From Candidatus Limnocylindrales bacterium (GTDB taxonomy: Bacteria > Moduliflexota > Moduliflexia > Moduliflexales > JAUQPW01), in contig DATMBG010000032.1 in assembly GCA_035559535.1 (NCBI GenBank), positions 83,040 to 147,039 on the forward strand: a stretch of DNA of 64,000 bases. The letters run 5' to 3'. Shown here in pieces: positions 1 to 7,987 of the stretch (positions are counted from its first letter, which is position 1; each line of letters starts with the position of its first letter). The notes under the pieces are model-generated. The model worked only from the letters and a program-made list of their open reading frames with translations, was not told where the DNA came from and made no database searches. The translations under genes and the position numbers were made by a program.

Positions 1-2289
1 CTTCATCTCATTCAAGTCTTCGACCGTTCCTTTCTCACAGGTTGCGATAATGAGCCGTTGGGTACCCGGTTCCAGAGGAACTTTGGATTTCACCTTGGAA
101 GGTTTCTTATTTTCAACTTTTGGGCCCATCTCATTTCCAGATTCCTGGGTTAAGGGATCCTTTTCTGTCAGGCCGGTCTTGACATCGATGAAGGTCCGGA
201 GGCATTTGTTCTTGCAGAAATAGCATCGGGTATCTTCATTCCGGGTGGTTTTATAGGTAATTTGGGCAACTTTATCCAGACCGATAAAAGTAGTCTGTCG
301 GCCATTTGTCCAGAGCCGATGGGCTTCCAAAGCGGCTCCGATAGCCCCACTTTCTCCGGTATGTTCATGGACAATGACCTCCGGCTTGACCCCTTTATCT
401 TTGAATCGGGATTCGATGAAATCCACCTGGGCTTTTACGGCGGCCAGGTTATGTTGGGTTCCACCCTGGAGAAGGAAGCGGGTTCCCAGGGAAGACAAAT
501 TGGGAATTTGGGAGACATAGAGCCAGATGTTCTTGGGAAGGACGTTGGCGAGTCCGGCCATGATTTCTTCGGCTTTCCATCCCTGTCGTTGGAAGTCCAC
601 AATATCCGATTGCATAAATACGGCGCATCCATATCCAAACTCCGGAAAATCTTTGGCGCTGAAGGCCAGGTCAGCGAATTCCTCAACTGGAAAGCCAAAA
701 CCCTCTGCAGTGCTTTGTAAGAAATATCCATTTCCGGCGGAGCATTGCGTATTCAGCTTAAAGTCCTTTACACGACCGTCTTTCAGGATCATGAGCTTGA
801 TATCCTGTCCCCCCACATCACAGATCACGTCTACATTCTTATAAAAGTGGAGACCCGATTCAGTATGGGCAACAGTTTCTACAATGGCAGCGTCGGCACC
901 CAGAACATCCTTCAGAATATCCTTGGCATAGCCGGTGGTTCCAACTCCCAGGACCTTCAAGGTAGCCCCTTGGGATTCCACCTGATTTCGAATCTTCCCG
1001 ATGATCTCTATGGTATCCTGGATAGGATTTCCCTTGGAGAGTTGATAGGCCTTGACCAAAACTTCTTTATTTTTATCGATGAGAACCGCTTTGGTAGAGG
1101 TAGATCCTCCATCAATACCCAGAAATCCCTCGACGATTTCACCGGCAGAGAACGTTTTAGGTACGAACTTTTTCTTCTTGTACTTTTCCTTGAAGGCCGC
1201 CAGTTCTTCCGGGCTCTTACTAAGTCCACCCCCACCGGCTTTTTTGGCTTTCTCTTCATTCCGTCCGTAGTTAATGTAATACTCCAGCTCTTTGGTTCCC
1301 TTATAAACCCCAACCTGGGGATCTTCTTGTTTTCCGAACTCAACGGCCCCAATGGCGGCGAAATATTGAGCATTCTTGGGAACTTTGATCAGGTCCATGG
1401 GATTCACGCCGGGCGGGAGAGGAACTTTTCGTTCTTCCCAGATTTTGGGAATATTGGCTTTCCAGCAATCCTGCATCCCTTTGATATAGGTATTGGGACC
1501 CCCCAGCAGTAGAACATGGGGACGGAGCGTATTGCCCCGGGTCAAGACCGAGAGGTTTTGCTGGACAATGGCTTCAAAGAGAGAGGCCATGAGTTCGTCT
1601 GGAGGAACCCCCGATTTCTGGAGGCCGTTAATGTCCGTTTCTGCAAAGACTCCGCATTTACCGGCTACCGGATGAAGTCTTAGTCCGAAATATTCCAGTT
1701 CAGCCATTTTCTCCGGTGGGATTCTAAGCTTAGCATTAATTTTATCGATGACCGCCCCGGTACCTCCAGCGCATTTATCGTTCATACTAGGGATTTTTTT
1801 CTTTTTTCCAGTCTCTGGATCTTCTTTGAAAATGATAATCTTAGCATCCTGCCCCCCCAACTCGATCACAGATCCGGCCTCTGGGTAAAGTTTTTCTACG
1901 GCCAGGGAAACGGCATTGACTTCTTGAACGAACTTGGCACCGATAAAACGACCTACGTTGGCCCCCCCACTTCCGGTAACAAAAATACGAAAATTCTCCG
2001 TCGGAATAGGAAATTCTGCTTCAATTCGTTTCAAGAATTCCAGGACTTTTTCCGGTTGTTTGGTTTCATGGCGTTGATAGTCGCTCCAGACGATCTCATC
2101 CGTAGCAACATCTACAACCACGGCTTTGACCGTTGTAGAGCCGACATCTAAACCAATCATTAAATGGCGATCCGATATATTTTCTTTCTTATCCGGGGGA
2201 ATCGCCTGGATTGTGGGCCCAGGTTCTATACCTTCGATTTGTAGAAGTTTGCTGGCTCCATTGGATTCCTGAGAACAGCAGCCGCCCAT
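1..2289 (-). CDS. 2-hydroxyacyl-CoA dehydratase-type activase, two ATPase domains (3' end cut by window edge)
   Basis: The frame is open from ATG 2289 to base 1 (763 codons) and runs off the window. It is preceded by a strong Shine-Dalgarno sequence (AGAGGAGG). Two tandem ASKHA/BcrAD-BadFG ATPase domains are visible. The first (about residues 45-330) has a GLDVGSTTVKAVVVD nucleotide loop, GGQDAK, and the two iron-sulfur cysteines in KCAGGTGAVID and GKCGVFAETD. The second (about 385-640) has GIDGGSTSTKAVLID, GGQDIK, QCSAGNGYF and GYGCAVFMQSD. Near residue 700 a CYFCKNKC motif marks the start of a DUF2229-like region. Known relatives are homodimeric [4Fe-4S] ATPases that push a low-potential electron into 2-hydroxyacyl-CoA dehydratases or benzoyl-CoA reductases. 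In many bacteria one protein of about 1,400 residues contains these domains and the partner; here the partner is the gene just upstream. The substrate is unknown. Confidence 0.88.
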   Translation of the reverse strand, partial: MGGCCSQESNGASKLLQIEGIEPGPTIQAIPPDKKENISDRHLMIGLDVGSTTVKAVVVDVATDEIVWSDYQRHETKQPEKVLEFLKRIEAEFPIPTENFRIFVTGSGGANVGRFIGAKFVQEVNAVSLAVEKLYPEAGSVIELGGQDAKIIIFKEDPETGKKKKIPSMNDKCAGGTGAVIDKINAKLRIPPEKMAELEYFGLRLHPVAGKCGVFAETDINGLQKSGVPPDELMASLFEAIVQQNLSVLTRGNTLRPHVLLLGGPNTYIKGMQDCWKANIPKIWEERKVPLPPGVNPMDLIKVPKNAQYFAAIGAVEFGKQEDPQVGVYKGTKELEYYINYGRNEEKAKKAGGGGLSKSPEELAAFKEKYKKKKFVPKTFSAGEIVEGFLGIDGGSTSTKAVLIDKNKEVLVKAYQLSKGNPIQDTIEIIGKIRNQVESQGATLKVLGVGTTGYAKDILKDVLGADAAIVETVAHTESGLHFYKNVDVICDVGGQDIKLMILKDGRVKDFKLNTQCSAGNGYFLQSTAEGFGFPVEEFADLAFSAKDFPEFGYGCAVFMQSDIVDFQRQGWKAEEIMAGLANVLPKNIWLYVSQIPNLSSLGTRFLLQGGTQHNLAAVKAQVDFIESRFKDKGVKPEVIVHEHTGESGAIGAALEAHRLWTNGRQTTFIGLDKVAQITYKTTRNEDTRCYFCKNKCLRTFIDVKTGLTEKDPLTQESGNEMGPKVENKKPSKVKSKVPLEPGTQRLIIATCEKGTVEDLNEMK

Positions 2290-2365
2290 TATTTTTTCCT
2301 CCTCTAACCTGTTAGAGAGTATAGGGAGCACGGGTCTTAGATCCCATACCCCTAGACTCCTCCAT

Positions 2366-4168
2366 CTACTTCCGACCTTCACCCCTCATCAATTCTGCAA
2401 CGTGGTGAACGAACCGAGCTGCCGTACCGATGATCCCTTTATAGTGGGGGATCTTGTACATAGGCCGTTTCAGTTCGGGATGGTCTTCTACATAAGCTTT
2501 GATTTCTTCCAAAGTATAGCCGGTAGCCTCCAAAACACGTTTGAATTCTTCTTTGGCTTTGACTTTCGCTTCACCCAAGGCCATTTGAACCCGACTATGG
2601 GCATTGATCTCACCTTCACCGGAGGTTTCAATGGGGAGGTAAATCATATCCTTGTACATACCCATCACGGCGGATTGAACCCCATCACTTTGGGTACTGG
2701 GCATACACCCAAAAGGCTTCAGCGAGAGAACCATGTGACAGAGGTCTTTATTATGGTAGTAGATATTTTTAGCCACTTCCAAATGACCTTCTCCTCCGCC
2801 TGCACGGGAATTATACATGGGATGGGCAATTCGTTGGAGTTCGTATTGATCCGTTAACCCGTGGGCCGTTCCGCCCAAAGCTTCCCGGAGTCGGTTGTAT
2901 TCCCGGGCAAAGATTTTCTCGGCGATGGTCAGTTGGGCCAGCTTGCTATAGCAATTCTTGAGCGCCTTGACCCGTTTATGATATTCCCACCACTCTGGAG
3001 TGGGTTCCCCTTCTATCAGGCCCTTCCGGTCCCGAATCCCTTGCTTGGCTTGATGGATCATATAATTAATCCAGGTAGCAATGGGTTCTACCAGAACCTC
3101 TGCACCTTCCCGTTCCAGGAATCGGAACATATTAAAATTTCCATCGCCTTCCGTGGTTTGGGCCCAGAATTCACCGGTAATTTTTACAATGGGTTTCACC
3201 CGGGTACGATCGACTTCGATCTGGTTGAAGCGATCCCGAACGTTTCTAAGTGCACCGGTATAGTAATCACTGAACAATTGGTTTAAAAACTTTCCAATCA
3301 TCTCTGCGGTATCCATCAAATTGGGCATTTTATTGAGAATTTTTCCCAAAATCCCCTTGATTTCCCAATATTCCTTCTTTTTCATAACCTCGTGCATGTA
3401 ATCCATAATTTCCCGCAGAGCCAGATCGGTTGCGCCTGGTTTGACCTCAAAAGGCCGAATCTGGTAGGAGACCTCGTTGATTAAGTCCCCGATATTGAAG
3501 GCGTTTAGCAATCCCATAAAGAACTTAACGTTCATCTCAAGTCCGGCTTCCACTTCACTCTGATTTAACCCACCGGATTGCTGGAACAATAAAACCCGGA
3601 ACCCATCAAATCCTGCATTTTGTAACGCCAGTCGGTATTCGGCCTCATACATTCCGAACCGGCAAGGTCCACAAGCCCCGGCGGTAATGAACACATAGTT
3701 ATCGATAATTTCCTTTTTGGACAGACCCTGGGCTTCTAAATTTTGGAGATACTTCACCAGGTTTCCAACGGTAAAGTAAGTGGGATTGCATTGACCGTTG
3801 TTGCCATACTCCTTCCCGAGTTGGAAGGATTTTACATCCGGGGTGGGTAGATAGTTGGGTTTATAGCCCAGTCCTTCCAGGGCTCCATGGACCAGGTGTT
3901 CGTGCTTCCAGGTTAATCCACCAAAAAGAATGGTCGTATGACCTCGTTGGTCCCGGGTAAAGGGGTTTTCTTGGGGTCTTGTAAAGTGTTGAACGGTCTT
4001 TTTCTGAATACCTGCTTCCCTTTCTAACCGGGCTCTTTCTTCATTCAACCTTTGTTGAATTAAATCTTCCAGAGAATGACCTGGAGCAGGGTCCTTTTTG
4101 TAGGGGTGACCGTTGGGATTTCCGTTTTGTTCTATGACCGGTAAGCTCATATGAGAAGAATCTGCCAT
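2366..4168 (-). CDS. 2-hydroxyacyl-CoA dehydratase/DUF2229-family partner of the activase
   Basis: This 600-residue protein starts at ATG 4168 after an AGAGGTG ribosome-binding site and lies 76 bases upstream of the activase, same strand, so the two are probably co-transcribed. It resembles the C-terminal part of giant CoA-activase proteins (HgdB/BcrC-like fold). Visible features are ILFGGLTWKHE near residue 80, the cysteine motif GACGPCRFGMYE near 170, and KPFGCMPSTQSDGVQ near 480; such cysteines bind an iron-sulfur or double-cubane cluster in relatives. The N-terminal 60 residues are charged and probably flexible. By family it would receive electrons from the activase and reduce or dehydrate a substrate. 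No acyl-CoA metabolic gene sits next to it, so the substrate cannot be named. Confidence 0.82.
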   Translation of the reverse strand: MADSSHMSLPVIEQNGNPNGHPYKKDPAPGHSLEDLIQQRLNEERARLEREAGIQKKTVQHFTRPQENPFTRDQRGHTTILFGGLTWKHEHLVHGALEGLGYKPNYLPTPDVKSFQLGKEYGNNGQCNPTYFTVGNLVKYLQNLEAQGLSKKEIIDNYVFITAGACGPCRFGMYEAEYRLALQNAGFDGFRVLLFQQSGGLNQSEVEAGLEMNVKFFMGLLNAFNIGDLINEVSYQIRPFEVKPGATDLALREIMDYMHEVMKKKEYWEIKGILGKILNKMPNLMDTAEMIGKFLNQLFSDYYTGALRNVRDRFNQIEVDRTRVKPIVKITGEFWAQTTEGDGNFNMFRFLEREGAEVLVEPIATWINYMIHQAKQGIRDRKGLIEGEPTPEWWEYHKRVKALKNCYSKLAQLTIAEKIFAREYNRLREALGGTAHGLTDQYELQRIAHPMYNSRAGGGEGHLEVAKNIYYHNKDLCHMVLSLKPFGCMPSTQSDGVQSAVMGMYKDMIYLPIETSGEGEINAHSRVQMALGEAKVKAKEEFKRVLEATGYTLEEIKAYVEDHPELKRPMYKIPHYKGIIGTAARFVHHVAELMRGEGRK

Positions 4169-4185
4169 TCTACACCTCTAAAAAG

Positions 4186-4312
4186 AGAAGGTATGGGGGC
4201 ATGGAAGGAAGTATGGGAGTGTGGGGGTGGGGGAGTGGGGGAGATAAAACTTCTATGCTCCCATACTCCCATACCTCCCTACTCCCATACTTTCATACTC
4301 CCATACCTCCGG
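4186..4312. repeat. Purine/pyrimidine-rich imperfect inverted repeat
   Basis: The gap between two minus-strand genes consists almost entirely of a purine-rich left half, with repeated TATGGGAGT-like words, and a pyrimidine-rich right half, with repeated ACTCCCATAC words. The two halves are imperfectly complementary over roughly 50 bases. It could form a long hairpin in the transcript between the radical SAM gene and the dehydratase-like gene. It could be an attenuator, an RNA-processing site or a mobile-repeat relic. Confidence 0.6.
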
Positions 4313-4317
4313 TTGGA

Positions 4318-5313
4318 TCATGTAAATAACAACGTAGGAAGGGAGCTCCACAAACCCTTAATCGAGTAAAGGACTTCAACCTCACCGCGGCAGTTATACC
4401 AGCAAGCGTCGCAGGTATTCATTTCATTTTCTCGCTTCAAGGCAGCCAGGGTTTTTTCAATGGGTAACTCCGTAATTTTACCTATAGAAGCCTGACGATG
4501 TTCCACACATTTAGATACTTGAGAGAAATTATCGATATTGAAGAAGGATCTTCCGGCGTGGCATCCCGAGATACCTCCGGTAGTCAGGAATTGATCAAAG
4601 TTACCTAAGAACACCGGGTTAGAGAGGAAGTTTTTATACTTCTTCTTCAATTTCAGCAGATGTTCTGTGGCCTCCTTTCCGAAACGATATTTCTGTTCCC
4701 CGGTTTTCATGGTACTATAGGGTTGAACCATGAAATAGGCATTGTGCTTGGCCGCTAATTGGATCAATCCTTCAATATCGTCCAGGTTATCATGGAACAA
4801 GACCGTCATCAGATTAACCCGTTGGTATCTCCGAATACGTTCCTCAGAGAAAAACTTCAAAGCCCTCACGGCCCGTTCATGGGAGCCTTCTCGCCCCCGC
4901 ATGGCATCATGTTTTTTGGGGTCCAGATAATCGATCGAGACGCTGGCCCCCCATAAACCGGCTTCATAAACCCTTCGGGCCAATTCACGGGTAATCATCC
5001 ATCCATTGGTGGTTACAAAGGGAAAGTGATACTTCGCCAGAATGGAAATAATTTCAGGTAGATCCTTCCGAAGAAAAGGTTCTCCACCTGCAATGTTGAT
5101 CATGAGAGAACCAAACTGCGCCAGCTTTTCCGCTCCTATTCGAAAATCCTCTAAGGTTGCCTCGTTTTTGGGGCGTTCCTGCCAGTAATAGCAAAAAGAG
5201 CATTTGTAATTGCACCAATAGGTAACCTGCCATGAACACCAAACCGGGTTTCCTTTCAAGTAACTCCAGACCAGACGCAGCTTTTTCACAAACGGCGATA
5301 ACTCACCCTTCAT
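4318..5313 (-). CDS. Radical SAM protein with C-terminal SPASM-like cysteines
   Basis: This 331-residue protein carries the radical SAM cluster motif CNYKCSFC (CxxxCxxC) near residue 33 and the SAM-binding NIAGGEPFLR near 73. The C-terminus has further cysteines (GCHAGRS, SKCVEHR, TCDACWYNC) that look like a SPASM/Twitch auxiliary iron-sulfur site. Such enzymes modify peptides or small molecules by radical chemistry or mature cofactors. No precursor peptide is recognisable nearby. The start at ATG 5313 has no good Shine-Dalgarno sequence, but the motif spacing fits a normal N-terminus. It lies between a second radical SAM gene and the CoA-activase pair on the same strand, which suggests a shared pathway. 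Confidence 0.8.
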   Translation of the reverse strand: MKGELSPFVKKLRLVWSYLKGNPVWCSWQVTYWCNYKCSFCYYWQERPKNEATLEDFRIGAEKLAQFGSLMINIAGGEPFLRKDLPEIISILAKYHFPFVTTNGWMITRELARRVYEAGLWGASVSIDYLDPKKHDAMRGREGSHERAVRALKFFSEERIRRYQRVNLMTVLFHDNLDDIEGLIQLAAKHNAYFMVQPYSTMKTGEQKYRFGKEATEHLLKLKKKYKNFLSNPVFLGNFDQFLTTGGISGCHAGRSFFNIDNFSQVSKCVEHRQASIGKITELPIEKTLAALKRENEMNTCDACWYNCRGEVEVLYSIKGLWSSLPTLLFT

Positions 5314-5424
5314 TGTAAAAAGTGGCTAAGGTAGGTTAAAGTTCTTAAAGTGAACTAACCTTCAAAACCTTCCCCTTTTAGTTCCCCGTAAACTTTAACC
5401 CCCTGAGCTGACTTCTCCCTTATT

Positions 5425-7506
5425 TTATTGGTCGAGCTCAATCTGAATTAACGAGGAGGTTCCAACTTCTGGCGCCACGGGTTCCTTCAGAACGTATTGG
5501 CGGTACAGTTTGGCCATTTGTGCATTTTCCCTCTCCCGGCGCAGTCTCTCTTCCCGGGCCTTTCGCTTTTCTTCCCGGGCATTCTTGGCAATACCTAATT
5601 CATCCAGGTCGGTCTGGGCCCCTGCTGCCACATGTTCTGGATTTACAACCAGGGAGTGCTCGGTACTCTCCAGATTCACCTTTCTCCCACCGGTAAAAAT
5701 TTCATGCCGCCCATGCTCCTCATACCATTTGGCCAATGTGGCTGTCATATGCATTTTCTCGACAATCTTCCGCCAGCCTACTCCGGTGTTATAAGCACAA
5801 AACGAAATCTCTCCCTCTTGCGTAGCATAGGGAATAATACATTGCTCGGTTCGTCGAAAATCATAATTAAACAAATCCTGGAACCACATTCCGGCTATAA
5901 ACAGGAAATTCCAACGATCGCTCCGCCGCTTCTGAATGTCTTCCATGGTCCGATCGGCGGTTACCTTACCGTAATTTCTTCCCGTTGCCCCGAAGGACTT
6001 ATCGAACTTCACCAGCAGATCCGTCAGCTTGAAATGGGTAGGAGCCTGGAAGGGATCGTAGTTCCGGATCAGGGACAGGGCCATCCCCAAAATCGATAAC
6101 CACTTCCCTCGGGCTGCATCATTTACCTTGGCTATGTCTCTGGCTAAACGATCTGCGTTCAAGAAAGCCGTAACCGGTACCGCCTCTTTGGTTTCCTTAT
6201 CTACCATGATGGCCATTCCAACCCCACAGTTGGGATGACACCCACAACTCACCTGCCCCCAGTCTGCTTGAGGTCCATGCACCAGATCTGACCAATCAGA
6301 AAAGGTACTTATAAACGAAATGGGGAACCAATCCCGGGCAGGTTCTCCAATACCCAGTTGATTTTTCACATCGTGTGCCAGATGGGACAGGGTATACCGT
6401 TGGGCCATGCGCCGTTCATCGGTAATGTTTTCATCTCGACCGGTAAAAGATACCGGTTGAAAGGCACAAAATGCGATCTTTTTCGGGTTATCCAGGGCAA
6501 ATTGGATGATCCTTCCCACCTGTTCATTGTTGATGCCGTTCACAATGGTAACCACCAGGATAATCTCAACCCCTGCATTATGCAGATTCTCAATCGCTCG
6601 CAATTTTACATCAAAAAGATTACCCACCCGCCGGTGTGAGTTGGCGGCATTGCCGATTCCATCAAATTGTAGATAAACATACCGTAAACCGGCTTCTGCG
6701 GCTTGCTTGCAGAATTCCGGACTCTTGGCAAACTCAATCCCATTGGTGGCGGCCTGTACACTGTTATACCCTAACTTGCGGGCATAACGGATGGCTTCAA
6801 TAAAGTGGGGAGATAACGTCGGCTCTCCACCCGAGAACTGAACCGATAACTGACGACGGGGCTTAATAGAAATAGCATTGTCCAGAAGCGTTTTGATTTC
6901 TTCCCAGGTCAATTCATGGACAAATCCCACCTGATTTGCATCCATGAAGCAGGGATCACACATCATGTTGCAGCGGTTGGTCAGGTCAATGGTTAAAACG
7001 GCCCCACGCCCACTCTTGATGGTACTGCTTCCATGATTATGAAGTGCCTCATCATTATGGGCCCGAATATCTCGACCGGGGAATACCTCCTCCAGATGCC
7101 GGGTGAAGGCGGGATCAATGGATAGGACATCTTCAAAGTGCCCATGCTTTGGACAATCTTTAACCATCAAAATCTTACCATCTCGCTCAATAATCTGAGC
7201 CTTAATCTCCCCAATCCTTTCCGTACGCAGAATTTCTTGAGGAAGTTTACCGTTGAGAATCTGCTCCCTGATTTCAGGAACACATCTCGGACATAAAGAA
7301 TCCGTGGTTCTCGGCCATCCCAGGGTCGGTCTGGTTTTTTGATAAGACTTTAAGAGCGGCTTGTCAGACCACCGGGGAATGAAGGAAGGGTTAGGTCTGA
7401 TACGATTAAGCCTCTCAAACACAAACCAGGCTGCATTGGCCACATAGGTTAATCCCTTTTCTACATACTTCACCGGTTTATGCTTACGTTGATGGGCAAC
7501 AATCAT
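5425..7506 (-). CDS. Radical SAM protein resembling MJ0619-type pterin methylases
   Basis: This 693-residue protein starts at ATG 7506 after AAGGAGA. The N-terminal part (about residues 60-150) has CPRC and DCPKHGHFEDV motifs like the metal-binding lead-in of MJ0619-type enzymes. The radical SAM motif CNMMCDPC lies near residue 180 and QFSGGEPTLSP near 225. A central CGCHPNCGVGMAI segment (about 420) adds cysteines. The C-terminal 60 residues are a charged, Arg/Glu-rich probable coiled coil. MJ0619 methylates a pterin precursor in methanogens; the resemblance here is architectural and the product is not predictable. It is the first gene of a minus-strand run that continues with a second radical SAM enzyme and the activase pair. 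Confidence 0.72.
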   Translation of the reverse strand: MIVAHQRKHKPVKYVEKGLTYVANAAWFVFERLNRIRPNPSFIPRWSDKPLLKSYQKTRPTLGWPRTTDSLCPRCVPEIREQILNGKLPQEILRTERIGEIKAQIIERDGKILMVKDCPKHGHFEDVLSIDPAFTRHLEEVFPGRDIRAHNDEALHNHGSSTIKSGRGAVLTIDLTNRCNMMCDPCFMDANQVGFVHELTWEEIKTLLDNAISIKPRRQLSVQFSGGEPTLSPHFIEAIRYARKLGYNSVQAATNGIEFAKSPEFCKQAAEAGLRYVYLQFDGIGNAANSHRRVGNLFDVKLRAIENLHNAGVEIILVVTIVNGINNEQVGRIIQFALDNPKKIAFCAFQPVSFTGRDENITDERRMAQRYTLSHLAHDVKNQLGIGEPARDWFPISFISTFSDWSDLVHGPQADWGQVSCGCHPNCGVGMAIMVDKETKEAVPVTAFLNADRLARDIAKVNDAARGKWLSILGMALSLIRNYDPFQAPTHFKLTDLLVKFDKSFGATGRNYGKVTADRTMEDIQKRRSDRWNFLFIAGMWFQDLFNYDFRRTEQCIIPYATQEGEISFCAYNTGVGWRKIVEKMHMTATLAKWYEEHGRHEIFTGGRKVNLESTEHSLVVNPEHVAAGAQTDLDELGIAKNAREEKRKAREERLRRERENAQMAKLYRQYVLKEPVAPEVGTSSLIQIELDQ

Positions 7507-7987
7507 ATTTTTTCTCCTTATTATATTATTATTAGTTGCTTACTCCCACGTAGGGACGTGGGGTAAATTCATAACCGATTTGCGACTTCTAGGTGCCACA
7601 AGTCGGAAATGGTAAGTACTTACTTGACGATTCAAATAAAATTACGCTTATGATTACGGCGATGATTTGGAAAGGATTCCTCATCATCATCGTAATTATC
7701 GACGTAATCTATCTCATCTTGTCAAGACAAAAATTCCCCCACTCTTTTATACTCAAATACTGTGCCAAATTTAGATTAAAATATAAAAAGAGGTATAAGA
7801 GGGCCGGAATTAGGTTAGTTTCTAAAATTAAGTGAAGGAACCAGCCTGGTTTTAAATCCCTTATTTTTCAATTTTTAGTTCAAAATAAAACCGAATGGGT
7901 TTCAAAATGAAATCCTCTCTTTCTCTCCAAATCCCTGTGTTAAATCATTTGACATCCCCGGTTTGCTGTGATTAAATTCAAAATATC
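7507..7987. other. 481-base gap between divergent genes
   Basis: The gap contains a perfect short hairpin at 7545-7562 (CCCACGT, 4-base loop, ACGTGGG), 40 bases upstream of the radical SAM start, which could be an operator or leader hairpin. A looser inverted repeat surrounds 7655-7692. A sigma-70-like promoter at its right end is listed separately. An 80-codon GTG-started frame at 7593-7835 has no ribosome-binding site and a biased Lys/Ile composition, and I do not believe it is a gene. No tRNA or known riboswitch is recognisable. Confidence 0.5.
7949..7977 (+). promoter_or_regulatory. Sigma-70-like promoter of the FHA/kinase locus
   Basis: A perfect -35 box TTGACA at 7949-7954 is followed after 17 bases by TTAAAT at 7972-7977. 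Transcription would start near 7984, only a few bases before the ATG at 7988, and there is no Shine-Dalgarno sequence. If real, it makes a leaderless or near-leaderless mRNA. Confidence 0.5.

Noticed and set aside
7593-7835. 80-codon GTG-started frame with a hydrophobic stretch, possible small membrane protein
   Set aside because: There is no ribosome-binding site, the Ile/Lys-rich composition reflects AT-rich DNA, and it overlaps promoter and hairpin features.
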